Counted from the first letter of the stretch, positions 18,121-28,405 are shown. The stretch is DNA of 64,000 nt from Nitratireductor alexandrii (GCF_004000215.1 NZ_RBVY01000003.1:507574-571573); one strand, 5' to 3'. Notes: generated by a model not told the origin, from the letters alone. A program made the numbers and translations.

Positions 18121-19217
18121 TGTTCTCGCTCGACGTCACCCATCGCCAGGGCGCCTTCACGCTCGATTGCCGCTTCGAGAGCGCCGGGCGCCTGACGGCG
18201 CTGTTCGGCCCGTCCGGTTCCGGCAAGACGACGCTGGTCAACATCGTCGCCGGGCTGGTCCGCCCCGATCGCGGCCGCGTCGCGGTCGGCGAGCGCGTGC
18301 TTGTCGATACTGCGCGCCGCCTCGCCCTGCCCGTTCACCGCCGCCGCATCGGCTACGTGTTCCAGGACGCGCGATTGTTTCCGCATATGAGCGTCGCCCA
18401 GAATCTGCGTTACGGCGAGCGCCACATCCCGCATGCCGAACGCTATGCGCGGTTCGACCACGTCGTCGAGCTGCTGGGCATCGGCGCGCTTTTGGCGCGG
18501 CAGCCGGACGCGTTGTCGGGCGGCGAAAGACAGCGCGTGGCGATCGGCCGGGCGCTGCTGGCCAGCCCCCGGCTGTTGCTGATGGACGAACCGCTGGCCG
18601 CGCTCGACGAGGCGCGCAAGGCCGAGATCCTGCCCTATGTCGAGCGGCTGCGCGACGAGGCGGCGGTGCCGATCCTCTATGTCAGCCACGCGCTGGCGGA
18701 AGTGTCGCGCCTGGCGACCGACATGGTGGTGCTGGCCGGCGGCGCGGTGCGCGCGGCCGGTCCCACCGACGCCATCATGCAGCGCCTCGACCTGTTGCCG
18801 GAAGACGAGCAGGGCGAAGGCGGCGCCGTGCTCGACGGCGTGGTGGCCAGCCATGACGAGACGTTCGAATTGACGGTCATCGACACGGGCGCCGGCGCGC
18901 TGCGCCTGCCGCGCCTCGATGCCGAGCCGGGCAAGCGCGTCAGGATCCGCATTCGCGCCCGCGACGTGATGGTGGCGACCGAACGGCCGCGCGGCCTGTC
19001 GGCGCTCAACGTGATCGAGGGCACGATCAGGACGCTGGAGCCGCGCGCCGGCGCCGCCGTCGACGCCTTTATAGATTGCGGCGGCCACACGCTGGTGGCG
19101 CGCATCACGCGCCAGTCCGAACGCCTGCTCGCACTGTCGCCCGGCCGTCCGGTCTTCGCCGTCGTCAAGTCGGTCAGCTTCGATCGCGGCGGCCTGGCGA
19201 CGTTTCGCACGACCTGA
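18120..19217 (+). CDS. modC: Molybdate ABC transporter, ATP-binding protein
   Basis: 365 aa. Walker A GPSGSGKTT, signature LSGGERQRVAIGRAL, Walker B LLLMDEPLAALD and switch His SHAL are all present, followed by a C-terminal Mop (molybdate-binding) domain (RVRIRIRARDVMVATERPRG, LSALNVIEG). Energises molybdate import. Overlaps modB by one base. Confidence 0.95.
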   Translation: MFSLDVTHRQGAFTLDCRFESAGRLTALFGPSGSGKTTLVNIVAGLVRPDRGRVAVGERVLVDTARRLALPVHRRRIGYVFQDARLFPHMSVAQNLRYGERHIPHAERYARFDHVVELLGIGALLARQPDALSGGERQRVAIGRALLASPRLLLMDEPLAALDEARKAEILPYVERLRDEAAVPILYVSHALAEVSRLATDMVVLAGGAVRAAGPTDAIMQRLDLLPEDEQGEGGAVLDGVVASHDETFELTVIDTGAGALRLPRLDAEPGKRVRIRIRARDVMVATERPRGLSALNVIEGTIRTLEPRAGAAVDAFIDCGGHTLVARITRQSERLLALSPGRPVFAVVKSVSFDRGGLATFRTT

Positions 19218-19300
19218 GAGGCCTCGGCGCAAGACGCATGGATTGCCCCGCCCGGCTCCATGGATTAGGACCGGGGCAACGCCGGTTTCGCGAGGCCCCC

Positions 19301-19642
19301 ATGCCGACCCTGAGTTTGCGGATCGACCTCGACCCCGACGGCCGCATCGGCCCGGGCAAGATCGCGCTCCTGGAACACATCGCCGCTTCCGGCTCGATCT
19401 CGGCCGCCGCGCGCGACATGGCGATGTCCTACAAGCGCGCCTGGGATCTGGTCGAGGAGATGAACCGCATCTTCGGCAAGCCCCTGGTCGCCGCCCGCAC
19501 CGGCGGCAAGCGCGGCGGCGGCGCCGAGCTGACCCCGGTCGGACTGGCGGTGGTCAAACGGTTTCGCGCCATCGAAGAAGCCGCCAGCAGCGCCGCCGCC
19601 GGCCATATCAGCGCGTTGCAGGCCGAAATCGACGCGGCGTGA
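19301..19642 (+). CDS. ModE-like winged-helix regulator, DNA-binding domain only
   Basis: 113 aa. Winged helix of the ModE/LysR N-terminal type: IALLEHIAASGSISAAARDMAMSYKRAWDLVEEMN is the helix-turn-helix, then GGKRGGGAELTPVG the wing. The two Mop domains of full ModE are absent, so molybdate sensing would need another protein or occur in a different way. Starts 83 bases after modC and probably acts on the Mo-box at 16509. Confidence 0.8.
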   Translation: MPTLSLRIDLDPDGRIGPGKIALLEHIAASGSISAAARDMAMSYKRAWDLVEEMNRIFGKPLVAARTGGKRGGGAELTPVGLAVVKRFRAIEEAASSAAAGHISALQAEIDAA

Positions 19643-19737
19643 CGCCGTCCGGCCCGCCGGGCGGTTTCGAAGGCTTGACCTCGGCGCGGAAATGACCGAC
19701 CCAGATCGCAGCGTCGTGCCTCGGGGATCGTCCGGCC

Positions 19738-20382
19738 GTGAAACTCTACACCTATTTCCGTTCCTCCGCCGCCTACCGGGTGCGGATCGCGCTCGCGCTG
19801 AAGGGGCTGGCGTTCGAGCCGGCCTATGTCCATCTCGCCAGGAATGGCGGCGAACACCGTTCCTCGGCCTATCGCGCCGTCAATCCGCAGGGCCTGGTGC
19901 CCGCGCTCGAGGACGACGGCAGCGTCATCACCCAATCGATCGCGATCTGCGAATATCTCGAGGAAAAATATCCCGAACCGGCCCTGCTGCCCGAAGCGCC
20001 CCTGGACCGCGCCTATGTGCGCGCGCTGATGGCGGCGGTCGCCTGCGACATCCATCCGCTCAACAATCTGCGTGTCCTCAACCACCTGACCGGCGCGCTG
20101 CAGCTTGGCGACGACCTCCGGCTCGACTGGTATCGGCACTGGATCGCCGTCGGCTTCGAGGCGCTCGAAGCCCAACTGGTCGCCTCGGGGCTGGCCGGAC
20201 GCTTCGCCTTCGCCGACACGCCGACACTGGCCGACGCCTTCCTCGTGCCGCAGGTCTACAATGCCAGGCGTTTCGAGTGCCCGCTCGACGCCTATCCCAC
20301 CATCACGCGCATCGCCGATGCCTGCGATGCGCTCGACGCCTTCCGTGCTGCCCGCCCGGAGGCGCAGGGCGACGCCGGCTGA
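19738..20382 (+). CDS. maiA: Maleylacetoacetate isomerase (zeta-class GST)
   Basis: 214 aa, GTG start giving the family opening VKLYTYFRSSAAYRVRIALALKG with the SSAAYRVRI glutathione site, then NPQGLVPALEDDG, ITQSIAICEYLEEKYPEP and PLNNLRVLNHL. Converts maleylacetoacetate to fumarylacetoacetate in tyrosine/homogentisate breakdown, using glutathione. Other pathway genes are not in the window. The usual length is 210-215. Confidence 0.9.
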   Translation: MKLYTYFRSSAAYRVRIALALKGLAFEPAYVHLARNGGEHRSSAYRAVNPQGLVPALEDDGSVITQSIAICEYLEEKYPEPALLPEAPLDRAYVRALMAAVACDIHPLNNLRVLNHLTGALQLGDDLRLDWYRHWIAVGFEALEAQLVASGLAGRFAFADTPTLADAFLVPQVYNARRFECPLDAYPTITRIADACDALDAFRAARPEAQGDAG

Positions 20383-20400
20383 CGGTCTCTCCGCCAAAGC

Positions 20401-23400
20401 TCACAAAAGCGGCGCCTTGCCGACGCTTTGCGAACGCGCGATCCACGGCGTCTGGCGTCCGCCCGTGGCCTCGACCACGCGGCGCTTGAGCGCGAGATAA
20501 AGCTCGTCGAGTTCCAGTTCGCCCGAGCCGTCGCGGTCAATCCCGGGATCGCCGCGCGCCGCCATCACCGCCGCCAGCGCCTGGGTGTAATAGCCGCCGC
20601 CGGCGGCGGGGCTCTCGATGCTGAACTGCCGGCCCTTCGACGCGGCGATCACCGTGATCGAGCTCCCGCCCGCCTCCAGCAGGGCGTCGGCGGCGCCGTC
20701 ATTGGTGGCCTGGCTGGCGCTACCCGAATGGCAGGCGTCGAGAAACACGAAAACGCGCGAGCGGATCGCGGCGAGCCGGTCGGCGATTTGCGACCAGGCC
20801 AGTCCGGTTTCGGCGAGCGCGTCGACCCGCGTCGCCGGCCCGGCCAGATAGAACCGTCCCTGTGCATCGCGCAGTCCGTGGCCGGCAAAGAACACAAAGA
20901 CCGTATCGCCGGCGCTGGCGCGTGTGGCCAGATCGGCCAGCGCCGCATCCAGCGTGCGCGGCAATGTGGCGTCGTCGAGCAGCGGACCGACGATCTCGAC
21001 CGTCTCGTAGCGGCTGCCGGCCGCCTGTCGTGCCGCTTCCGTAAAGCGCCGGGCGTCGGCGACGGCGTAGCCGAGCTGGGACAGGCCGCGCGTGTCTTCG
21101 TAACGGTCCGTTCCCACCGCGAGCACGAACAGGCGGCCGCGTGCGGCTTGGTCGACCGCGGGCAGTGAGATCGAGCGCGGCGCGCTTTCGAACCCGCGCG
21201 CATCGACGGCGACGACGCTGATCCAGCGCGTTTCGGGCGCTGTCGGCACCGCGACGCGACCGTCGTAGGCGGTGCCCTCGAGCGGCAGGGTCTCGATCAG
21301 CGCGCCGTCGCGGTAGATGCGCAGCGCCTTCAGACCGGTGGCCGAACGCGCGTCGACCGCCACATTGACCGTGCCCGCCTGCGCCGGCTCATCGGCGACG
21401 GCGGCGCCAAGACGCGGCGGCGCGGCGAGGTCGAGAGCAGCCGCCGACCCGGCCTCGGCGCGAAGCGCCTGACGCACCGCGTCCGGCTGCTCCAGCACCG
21501 CTGCCATCTGCGACAGGCTGTAGAGCGCGGGGCGGCCGACGAAGCGCATCTGGACGTAGCGTCCTCCTTCCGGTGTCGCGGTATAGCGGCCCTGGGCATC
21601 CCAGATCACGATCTCGTCGTCGACATAGCGCCCCTGCAGCACGGATGCTCCGGTTGCCAGCCGGTGCACGGCGAAGCCGCCGTCGGCGTTGACCTGCATG
21701 AAATGGGTGCGGTTCTGCGCCAGCGAAAAGCGCGCCCCGCGCGCATTGCCGGCGAGCGCCAGCGGCCCGGAGAGGCTTTCCCGCGCGAGGTCGACGACAT
21801 ACATTTGCCGGCCGACCGGCAAAAGCAGATGGCGGTCGCCGAGCATGGCCGGCTCGAGGCTGTCGAACTCGATCAGCTGGTGGAAGTCCTGGCTCATCTT
21901 GCCGCCGAGCGTGTCGCCGGGCGCCGGATCGCCGGCCGCGGCGAGCCTGCCGTAGCGCGTTTCCCGAGCCGATATGTCCAGGCCCGTTTCGAGATCGGCC
22001 TCGACGATCTCGCAATTCACGCCATTGCCGGCACAGTAGAAGCGGCGGTCGAACAGCAGATTGTAGTGGCGGCTGCCGCGGTCGTCGCGGACGAACAGGT
22101 CGACCTGGCTGAGCGCCAGATTGCCGACAGTGCCGATGCCCTGGCAGCTCGCTTGGGTCAGCCACGCCACGCGGCCGGCCTGCTCGAAGCGCCACAGGCC
22201 GGCGAGATGCTCGCCGTAGGGCACGCCGCCGGAAGGCCAGCAGCCGAGCATCTGGGTGATGACCGTTTCGGCCTCCGGCATTTCCCGCAGCAATTGCTGC
22301 ACGCGCGGCGCGACCTCCCGCGCCTCGACTGCGCCGAGCCGCGCGCGCTTTTCGTCGTCGGTCAGGGGCAGCCCGTCGATCCGCGTGATCGCCGCGCGCA
22401 CCGCATCAAGCGGATTTTTGACCGGGGTCTGGGTCGTGAACGGCATGTCGAGACGTTCCGCCACCAACTCCTCGATGCTGCGTCCGGCGGTGCGGTCGAA
22501 GGAAAGCGGCGTCGCCCCGCGCAGCAGCGATGCGGTCAGCAACGGATCGTCGCCGACATCGGGCGTGCTTTCGACGGCGATCTCGGCATGCGCGACGGCG
22601 CGTGCGGTGAGCGCGTCGACATTGTCGACGATGTCGCCGAACACCGCTTCGGGATCGTCGATATAACGCAGATGCGACGGCAGGACCGCCGCGTCCGCCG
22701 CCAGCGGCCTGGCGGCAAGGCGCCGCCCGCTGCGCCGGCGGATTTCCGCCGTCAGCGCCTCGACATGGGGTTCGGCGTCAGCGCGCCCATCCGCGCTTGC
22801 GCCGACGGGCCCCGCCGTGGTCAGCCCGTAGACTGCCTGGATCGCTTCGGGGTCGTCCGTGCCGGCCTGCGTGCGCAGGAGATAGCCATTGGCGATATCG
22901 AGGCCGACGGCATCGGTGTCCTGCAGTTCGATCAGCTTGACGGGAAGCCCGCCCCCGGGTCCGTCTCGCAGCAGGCTGATCACGTGGCCGGGCGGCTGCA
23001 GCATCTTCCACCATTTCGGCGGCACCACAAGCAGGGCGTCGCCATGGGCCCACAAAGCCGGTGGATCGGGCTCGGCCACAAGCTCGCCCGACACCAGGTC
23101 GACGACTTCGAATTTGGGCTTGTTCTTGCCTGCCGTGAAGAAGTGGCACGGTTCTCCCGGCGCCCCGCCGAGCGCGGCGACGAAGCGGCCGGTCGGCGAG
23201 AAATCGGGGCAATTGCCGCGCCGATCGACGATCTTGCCGCCGCTTTTGCGGTCGAACACCTGATAGTGGCCGTCGAAGACCCGCAATTCGTAGCGTCCGT
23301 CGCGGGACTGGATGACCCGGCGCGGGCGCGAATAGTCGTAAAGATCCTGCACGACGATCCGGTAGCGCTGCGCCTCGACCTCGAGCCTGTGCGTCCCGGT

Positions 23401-23877
23401 TTCCGTCAATTGCCATTCGCCGCATTCCGACATCGCGACCACCGCCCAGGACAGGCCGAACCGGCCTTCGCGGAACGGCTTGACCTCGAACCGGCCGGCT
23501 CGCGGTGCGTCGGGCGTTTGAAGCGGTACCATCGCGCGCGTCCATTTCCGCGCGAAGTCGACCCCGAGCGGACCCGGCGTTCCGCCCGGCAGCGGGATCA
23601 CGCCGTCGCCGCCGAAGCGCACATCGTCGATCGTGACGACGAAAAGCCAGGCGCTGGTTCCCCGCGGAAAGGCGCGCCCGTCGCGCGACCAGCGCACCGT
23701 GACCGGATCGCCGGCCGCAATCACCGCGCCGGCCTCGATCTCCACCTTGATGCCGGCGGCGACGTCGCGTGCCTGGGCTTCGCGTTCGCCGCAGCGTTCC
23801 GCGGCCATGGCTGCCTGTCCGGCGAGCATCGCGGCCAGCGCCGCGGTCAGAAATCGAATGGGCCCCCGTGCGAGCAT
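20401..23877 (-). CDS. Secreted caspase-like (peptidase C14) protein, 1158 aa
   Basis: A signal peptide (MLARGPIRFLTAALAAMLAGQAAMA) leads a very long N-terminal part that resembles a WD40/beta-propeller-like sensor (repeats such as SRDGRYELRVFDGHYQVFDRKSGG). The caspase fold starts near residue 914 (GRLFVLAVGTDRYED) with catalytic His1000 in FFAGHG and Cys1049 in DACHSG. Residues 1114-1125 (DRDGSGELELDE) form an ideal EF-hand loop, which suggests calcium dependence as in orthocaspases. The product is likely periplasmic. Two short hydrophobic or Ig-like stretches near 850-900 precede the protease. Stands alone, divergent from Kbp. Confidence 0.85.
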   Translation of the reverse strand: MLARGPIRFLTAALAAMLAGQAAMAAERCGEREAQARDVAAGIKVEIEAGAVIAAGDPVTVRWSRDGRAFPRGTSAWLFVVTIDDVRFGGDGVIPLPGGTPGPLGVDFARKWTRAMVPLQTPDAPRAGRFEVKPFREGRFGLSWAVVAMSECGEWQLTETGTHRLEVEAQRYRIVVQDLYDYSRPRRVIQSRDGRYELRVFDGHYQVFDRKSGGKIVDRRGNCPDFSPTGRFVAALGGAPGEPCHFFTAGKNKPKFEVVDLVSGELVAEPDPPALWAHGDALLVVPPKWWKMLQPPGHVISLLRDGPGGGLPVKLIELQDTDAVGLDIANGYLLRTQAGTDDPEAIQAVYGLTTAGPVGASADGRADAEPHVEALTAEIRRRSGRRLAARPLAADAAVLPSHLRYIDDPEAVFGDIVDNVDALTARAVAHAEIAVESTPDVGDDPLLTASLLRGATPLSFDRTAGRSIEELVAERLDMPFTTQTPVKNPLDAVRAAITRIDGLPLTDDEKRARLGAVEAREVAPRVQQLLREMPEAETVITQMLGCWPSGGVPYGEHLAGLWRFEQAGRVAWLTQASCQGIGTVGNLALSQVDLFVRDDRGSRHYNLLFDRRFYCAGNGVNCEIVEADLETGLDISARETRYGRLAAAGDPAPGDTLGGKMSQDFHQLIEFDSLEPAMLGDRHLLLPVGRQMYVVDLARESLSGPLALAGNARGARFSLAQNRTHFMQVNADGGFAVHRLATGASVLQGRYVDDEIVIWDAQGRYTATPEGGRYVQMRFVGRPALYSLSQMAAVLEQPDAVRQALRAEAGSAAALDLAAPPRLGAAVADEPAQAGTVNVAVDARSATGLKALRIYRDGALIETLPLEGTAYDGRVAVPTAPETRWISVVAVDARGFESAPRSISLPAVDQAARGRLFVLAVGTDRYEDTRGLSQLGYAVADARRFTEAARQAAGSRYETVEIVGPLLDDATLPRTLDAALADLATRASAGDTVFVFFAGHGLRDAQGRFYLAGPATRVDALAETGLAWSQIADRLAAIRSRVFVFLDACHSGSASQATNDGAADALLEAGGSSITVIAASKGRQFSIESPAAGGGYYTQALAAVMAARGDPGIDRDGSGELELDELYLALKRRVVEATGGRQTPWIARSQSVGKAPLL

Positions 23878-24192
23878 TTCTCCCCCCTCTGCCTTCCGGC
23901 GGAAAATGGACCGATTTGCGCGTCCGGTTCAACCGTCCTGTCCGCACCGGGCCGGTTCCGCTCCGCCAGCGGTCAAGACCCGAGGATTAGATCGGGCGCG
24001 CGCCTTCGAGGCGAACGGGGTCGACGAGCAGCCGCCTGATGGCAGGTGTCACCGAAACCAGGGGCCGCGGAAAACGCATCGCTGCCGCCCCCGATCGCGA
24101 GAGAGTCGTTTCAAAACGCGCGCGAGGTCTTCCCTTTGTCGTCTCCAGATGCAAAATTTCCGGCTGGATCATCACACTGGAGCGAGACTGCC
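23878..24192. other. Divergent control region between caspase-like gene and kbp
   Basis: No gene seen. Both neighbours start outward from here. No strong palindrome or obvious promoter hexamers stand out. Confidence 0.4.
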
Positions 24193-24708
24193 ATGGGACT
24201 CTTCGACTTCGTCAAATCGGTCGGCAAGAAAATCGGCATCGGAGGCGACGACGAGGCGCCCGACGCCGGGTCGGTGAAAAAGGAGCTCGATTCCCACGAG
24301 CTGGGCACCGAGAAGGTCGATGTCGAGGTCCAGGGTGACAAGGTGGTGCTGAAGGGCGTGGTTTCCGACCAGTCCGCCTTCGAAAAGGCGGTGATCGCGG
24401 TCGGCAACACGCTTGGCATCTCCAAGGTCGAGGCGAGCGAGCTCAAGGTGGTCGCGCCGGAGTCCGGGCTGAAGCTCGACAGTGTCGACATGACCGAGCT
24501 GGTGGCCGCCGCCGCGCCGGCCAAGGACCCGGTTTTCCACACCGTCGAGAAGGGCCAGAACCTGTGGAAGATCGCCGAGGCGCATTACGGCAAGGGCAAG
24601 GGCGCCAAATATACGGTGATCTTCGAGGCCAACCGGCCGATGTTGTCGGATCCCGACAAGATCTATCCCGGCCAGGTGTTGCGGATTCCGCATCTCGCCG
24701 AGGCCTGA
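24193..24708 (+). CDS. Kbp/YgaU-like BON-LysM protein
   Basis: 171 aa. Opens MGLFDFVKSVGKKIGIG like E. coli YgaU/Kbp, followed by a BON domain (VEVQGDKVVLKGVVSDQSAFEKAVIAVGNTLGI) and a C-terminal LysM domain (HTVEKGQNLWKIAEAHYG, YPGQVLRIP). Kbp is a cytoplasmic potassium-binding protein induced by osmotic stress; no signal peptide is present here either. ATG 24193 is at the start of the family sequence. Confidence 0.9.
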   Translation: MGLFDFVKSVGKKIGIGGDDEAPDAGSVKKELDSHELGTEKVDVEVQGDKVVLKGVVSDQSAFEKAVIAVGNTLGISKVEASELKVVAPESGLKLDSVDMTELVAAAAPAKDPVFHTVEKGQNLWKIAEAHYGKGKGAKYTVIFEANRPMLSDPDKIYPGQVLRIPHLAEA

Positions 24709-24798
24709 ACCGCCCGATCCGGTTTCGGGTTGCCAGTCGCGAAGCGGCGGAACACGGTTTCCGCCGTTTTGCGTTTGGGAAAACCCGGGGAGGCCGCG

Positions 24799-25419
24799 AT
24801 GACGGAACTGCCGTCCGGCGTGCGCCACGTCGCCAATTATCTCACGCCCGCCGACCAGGCCGCGCTGGTGGACGATATTCGCGCCGTTGTCGCCGAGGCG
24901 CCGCTCTATACGCCCGCGATGCCGCGAACCGGCAAGCCGCTGAGCGTGCGCATGACCAATTGCGGCGCGCTTGGCTGGGTGACGGATCGCGACGGCGGCT
25001 ATCGCTACCAGCCCACCCATCCCGCAACGGGTCGACCGTGGCCGTCGATCCCGCCGCTTCTCACCGCGATCTGGAACGCGCTTTCCGGCTACCCGCATCC
25101 GCCCGAGGCCTGCCTGGTGAATTTTTACGCGCCCGGCGCCAGGATGGGACTGCATCAGGATCGCGACGAAGATGAATTCGCCGCGCCCGTGCTGTCGATC
25201 TCGCTCGGCGATGCCTGCCTGTTCCGGGTCGGCGGCACCCAACGCGGCGGGCGCACCGTTTCGATCAGGCTGGAAAGCGGCGATCTCGTCGTGCTCGGCG
25301 GCGCGGGACGGCTTTGCTATCACGGTGTCGACCGTATCTATCCCGGCACGTCGGACCTGCTGAGGCAGCCGGGGCGCATCAATTTGACCCTGCGCCGCGT
25401 GACCAGGCCGAAACCGTAG
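24799..25419 (+). CDS. alkB: AlkB-type DNA dioxygenase
   Basis: 206 aa Fe(II)/2-oxoglutarate oxygenase. NFYAPGARMGLHQDRDE contains the HxD metal ligands, CYHGVDRI the distal His, and RINLTLRRV the arginines that bind 2-oxoglutarate. Repairs 1-methyladenine and 3-methylcytosine by oxidative demethylation. ATG 24799 is preceded by GGGGAGG. No ada gene adjacent. Confidence 0.92.
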   Translation: MTELPSGVRHVANYLTPADQAALVDDIRAVVAEAPLYTPAMPRTGKPLSVRMTNCGALGWVTDRDGGYRYQPTHPATGRPWPSIPPLLTAIWNALSGYPHPPEACLVNFYAPGARMGLHQDRDEDEFAAPVLSISLGDACLFRVGGTQRGGRTVSIRLESGDLVVLGGAGRLCYHGVDRIYPGTSDLLRQPGRINLTLRRVTRPKP

Positions 25420-25467
25420 CGGCGTTGCACCGTGGACCGAAACGGCGGCGGGCGCCGTCGGGAGGGC

Positions 25468-26238
25468 TCAGTTCCGGTAGGTCGAGCCCTCCTCGTCGAG
25501 GATCGCCTTCAACTCGTCGAGATGGCGCCGGGCGGCGGCGACCGGATAGGCGTCCATCTGCGCGGCCACCTTGCGCGCCACCGTGTCGGGCAGCCGACGC
25601 AGCGTCTTTCCGGTCCACAGCGCCTTGATGTAGGTTTCGCAGGCGCGTTCGAAATAATAGAGCCGGTCGAAGGTTTCCGCGACCGTGTCGCCGATCACCA
25701 GCACCCCGTGATTGCCCATCACCATCACCTTGACCTTGGGATCGTCGAGAAGCGTGGCGCACCGTGCGCCCTCCTCGGCGAAGGCGAGCCCGCCATACTG
25801 CTCGTCCACCACCACGCGCTCGAAAAACATCGCCGAGGTCTGGTCGATCGGCGGCAGGGTCGAATCGGCGAGCGAGGCGAGCACGGTCGCATGGACGGAG
25901 TGCACATGCATGACGCAGCGCGCGTGGGGGCAGTCGCGATGCAGCGCGCCGTGCAGGCCCCACGCCGTCGGGTCCGGCGCGTCCGGACGCCGCATCGTGT
26001 CGGGGTCCTCGGCGTCGAGCTCGATCAGGTCGCTCGCCTTGATACGGGAAAAATGCATCATGTTGGGATTGATCAGGAAACGACGGCCGGAAGGATCGAG
26101 CGCCAGCGAGAAATGGTTTGCGACCGCCTCGTGCATGCCGAGCCGGGCCGTCCAGCGGAAGGCGGCGGCCAGATCGGCCCGTTCCTCGGCGAAGGGCAGG
26201 GTCGCGCCCGTCGATCGGGCGGTCGCGACGACGCTCAT
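25468..26238 (-). CDS. Class II aldolase/adducin family protein
   Basis: 256 aa. [25 protein letters not shown] holds the zinc-binding His pair of fuculose-1-phosphate aldolase-type enzymes, with [32 protein letters not shown] downstream. The start ATG overlaps the ureG stop in ATGA, so it is translated with the urease accessory genes. Relation to urease is unknown; similar genes accompany ureG occasionally. Substrate not predicted. Confidence 0.85.
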   Translation of the reverse strand: MSVVATARSTGATLPFAEERADLAAAFRWTARLGMHEAVANHFSLALDPSGRRFLINPNMMHFSRIKASDLIELDAEDPDTMRRPDAPDPTAWGLHGALHRDCPHARCVMHVHSVHATVLASLADSTLPPIDQTSAMFFERVVVDEQYGGLAFAEEGARCATLLDDPKVKVMVMGNHGVLVIGDTVAETFDRLYYFERACETYIKALWTGKTLRRLPDTVARKVAAQMDAYPVAAARRHLDELKAILDEEGSTYRN

Positions 26239-26897
26239 GGCGTGGCTCCCGTTCGGTCCGGCTCGGCCTGCGCGGGCGCTGCGCCGCGCAGGCCGCCGGT
26301 CTCGACGATGAAGTCGACAATCGCCGCGCCGCCGTCGCCGCGCGACAGATCGGTGAAACCATAGGGTTTGCCGCTGCGCATGCGCGCCGCGTCGGCCTCC
26401 ATCGCGCCCAGATCGACATTGACGTGCGGCGCGAGGTCGGCCTTGTTGATGACGAGATAGTCCGAGCGCGTGATGCCCGGACCGCCCTTGCGCGGAATGT
26501 CGCCGCCCTGGCACACCGAAATCACGTAGAGCGTGAGATCGGCGAGATCCGGCGAGAAGGTGGCAGCCAGGTTGTCGCCGCCCGATTCGATGAACACGAT
26601 GTCGAGATCGGGGAACTTGCGGCTCAGGCCGGCGATCGCCTGCAGATTGATCGAGGCGTCCTCGCGGATCGCGGTGTGCGGGCAGCCACCGGTTTCGACC
26701 CCGACGATCCGGTCTTCGGAGATCGCCTGCAGGCGCGCCAGCATCTGCGCGTCCTCGGTGGTGTAGATGTCGTTGGTAACCACGCCGATCGAGAACTCCG
26801 CGCGCATCGCCTTGCACAATTTTTCCGTCAGCGTGGTCTTGCCGGCGCCGACCGGCCCGCCGATCCCCACGCGCAGCGGTCCATGCGTTTGTGTCAT
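26235..26897 (-). CDS. ureG: Urease accessory GTPase UreG
   Basis: 220 aa. P-loop [15 protein letters not shown], the CPH metal motif in [21 protein letters not shown] and NKADLA are all present. GTP hydrolysis drives nickel delivery to urease together with UreD, UreE and UreF. The C-terminus is about 12 residues longer than usual. Overlaps ureF by four bases at its start and the aldolase by three at its end. Confidence 0.97.
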   Translation of the reverse strand: MTQTHGPLRVGIGGPVGAGKTTLTEKLCKAMRAEFSIGVVTNDIYTTEDAQMLARLQAISEDRIVGVETGGCPHTAIREDASINLQAIAGLSRKFPDLDIVFIESGGDNLAATFSPDLADLTLYVISVCQGGDIPRKGGPGITRSDYLVINKADLAPHVNVDLGAMEADAARMRSGKPYGFTDLSRGDGGAAIVDFIVETGGLRGAAPAQAEPDRTGATP

Positions 26898-27550
26898 GAG
26901 CGGAACAGCCTCGAATAATGCGTTTCGTGCCGCATCGCGGCGATCTCCGCCATGATCGTCAGCGAGCCGAGATCGTCAAGGCTCGATGTCGCGGCGCGGC
27001 GCGCCGTGTCGGTGACGGTCTCCTCCAGGTCGGCGAGTAGCGCCACGCCCGCCGTCTGGCCGATGACGCCGAGACGGATCGCCGCCTGCAGCAGGTTGGA
27101 GGCGAAGGCCTGCAGGAAGGCGGCGACGGCCGCTTGGCAGGCAATGTCGTGGTCGCGCGCCGCAGCGGCGACGGCGACGCAATAGGCGCAGGTTTCGGGC
27201 AAAGCGTCGAGCGCCGGACAGGACCAGGCGGTCACCGCATCGCGAAACGCCGCGCCCTGCAAGGTCGATTCCAGATGGCGTTCCTTGGAACCGGCCAGTG
27301 CCTCGGCGAGCGCGTTGATTTCGGCGAGGTCGCCGCCATCCCCGGTCCGCCGCCAGGCCTCGCAAAACAACACCGCGTCGTTCCAGCCCGACCCGCGTCG
27401 CAGGACCATCTCGATCCAGTCGCGCAACGCGTCCTTGTCGGCGGCCATCCCGGCCGCAACCGCGCTTTCGAGCCCATGGCTGTAGCTGAACGACCCGACC
27501 GGAAAGCTCGGCGACAGCCAGGCCTGCAGCCGCAGCAGATCGCGCGTCAC
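26894..27550 (-). CDS. ureF: Urease accessory protein UreF
   Basis: 218 aa from a GTG start (27550) that overlaps the preceding stop in [22 protein letters not shown] is the UreF signature and the remainder is helical. UreF acts with UreD and UreG in building the nickel centre. Confidence 0.95.
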   Translation of the reverse strand: MTRDLLRLQAWLSPSFPVGSFSYSHGLESAVAAGMAADKDALRDWIEMVLRRGSGWNDAVLFCEAWRRTGDGGDLAEINALAEALAGSKERHLESTLQGAAFRDAVTAWSCPALDALPETCAYCVAVAAAARDHDIACQAAVAAFLQAFASNLLQAAIRLGVIGQTAGVALLADLEETVTDTARRAATSSLDDLGSLTIMAEIAAMRHETHYSRLFRS

Positions 27551-27906
27551 CGTTTCGCCGCCGCATCCAGATCGTCGAGGTCGCCGATCCTGAGATAGTG
27601 GAGCTCGCGGACGAGCCGGATCGTCGGTTTCAGGCCGAAAAACGCCGATCCGACCACGAAGAACCAGATCGCGACGGTCTCCACGGAGGGATAGAAAAAC
27701 AGCACCGACCCGACTAGGAAAAGCATCGCGGCCGAAAAGTCGACGCATGTGTAGCCGAGTTCGTAGGCGGCGTAGAGCCGGCGATGGCGTTCGGAGCGGC
27801 TTCGGTTGGCGGGGTCGAAAAGGGTCACGGCGTTCGGTTCTCCCTGTGGCATTCCTCGTGTCCCGTTGCCACCGTCAAACGCTGCCGCAACGAGGCGTTC
27901 AGCCAT
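27547..27906 (-). CDS. YrhK-like small membrane protein
   Basis: Two membrane helices ([16 protein letters not shown] and [17 protein letters not shown]) after [28 protein letters not shown], the YrhK domain pattern. I list ATG 27906, which overlaps the ureE stop by eight bases and follows GAAGAGGG; an ATG at 27852 would drop 18 residues. Function unknown. It sits between ureE and ureF with overlaps on both sides, so it is part of the urease unit. Confidence 0.75.
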   Translation of the reverse strand: MAERLVAAAFDGGNGTRGMPQGEPNAVTLFDPANRSRSERHRRLYAAYELGYTCVDFSAAMLFLVGSVLFFYPSVETVAIWFFVVGSAFFGLKPTIRLVRELHYLRIGDLDDLDAAAKR

Positions 27907-28405
27907 GGCCCTCTTCGTGCCGGCCAGGCCCGGCCGGTTCGTGCGCATGGCTGTGCCCGTGTCCCGAATAGGCGCCGCGCAGCGGGCTGAACGGCGCGGT
28001 GATCTCGGACACTTGGGCCCCCAGCCCTTCCAGCATCGCGCGGATGACATGGTCGCGCACAATGACGATCCTGTGCGCCTCGATCTGCGCGGCAAGGTGC
28101 CGGTTGCCGATATGCCAGGCAAGCTCGCTCAGATGCAGCCGGTCGCGGCCCCGGATATCGTAGAGCGCCTCCTCGGCGGCGATGATTTCGGCATGGCGGC
28201 CGTCGTCCAGCACCAGCACGTCGCGGTGCTCCAAAACGACCGTCTCGGGAAAGTCGACCAGTATCCTGTCGCCATGGGCGAGCACGACAGTCTTGCGGCG
28301 CAGGTGGCGCTCGTCATGCGCAAGCACCGCCAGGTCGAAGGGAACCGGCCGCGCCGGATCGGCGGCGATGTCGGCGGCGCGCCGGAAATGGCTCGCCCGA
28401 AGCAT
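27899..28405 (-). CDS. ureE: Urease accessory nickel chaperone UreE
   Basis: 168 aa. N-terminal peptide-binding domain ([24 protein letters not shown]), central metal domain ([15 protein letters not shown]) and a His-rich tail ([11 protein letters not shown], then GRHEEGHG) that stores Ni(II). The ATG overlaps the stop of the GST gene in TGATG. Confidence 0.95.
   Translation of the reverse strand: MLRASHFRRAADIAADPARPVPFDLAVLAHDERHLRRKTVVLAHGDRILVDFPETVVLEHRDVLVLDDGRHAEIIAAEEALYDIRGRDRLHLSELAWHIGNRHLAAQIEAHRIVIVRDHVIRAMLEGLGAQVSEITAPFSPLRGAYSGHGHSHAHEPAGPGRHEEGHG

Noticed and set aside
21664..24039. 791-codon open frame on the plus strand
   Set aside because: It is the antisense of the caspase-like gene; long antisense frames are common in GC-rich DNA, and the product has no family character.
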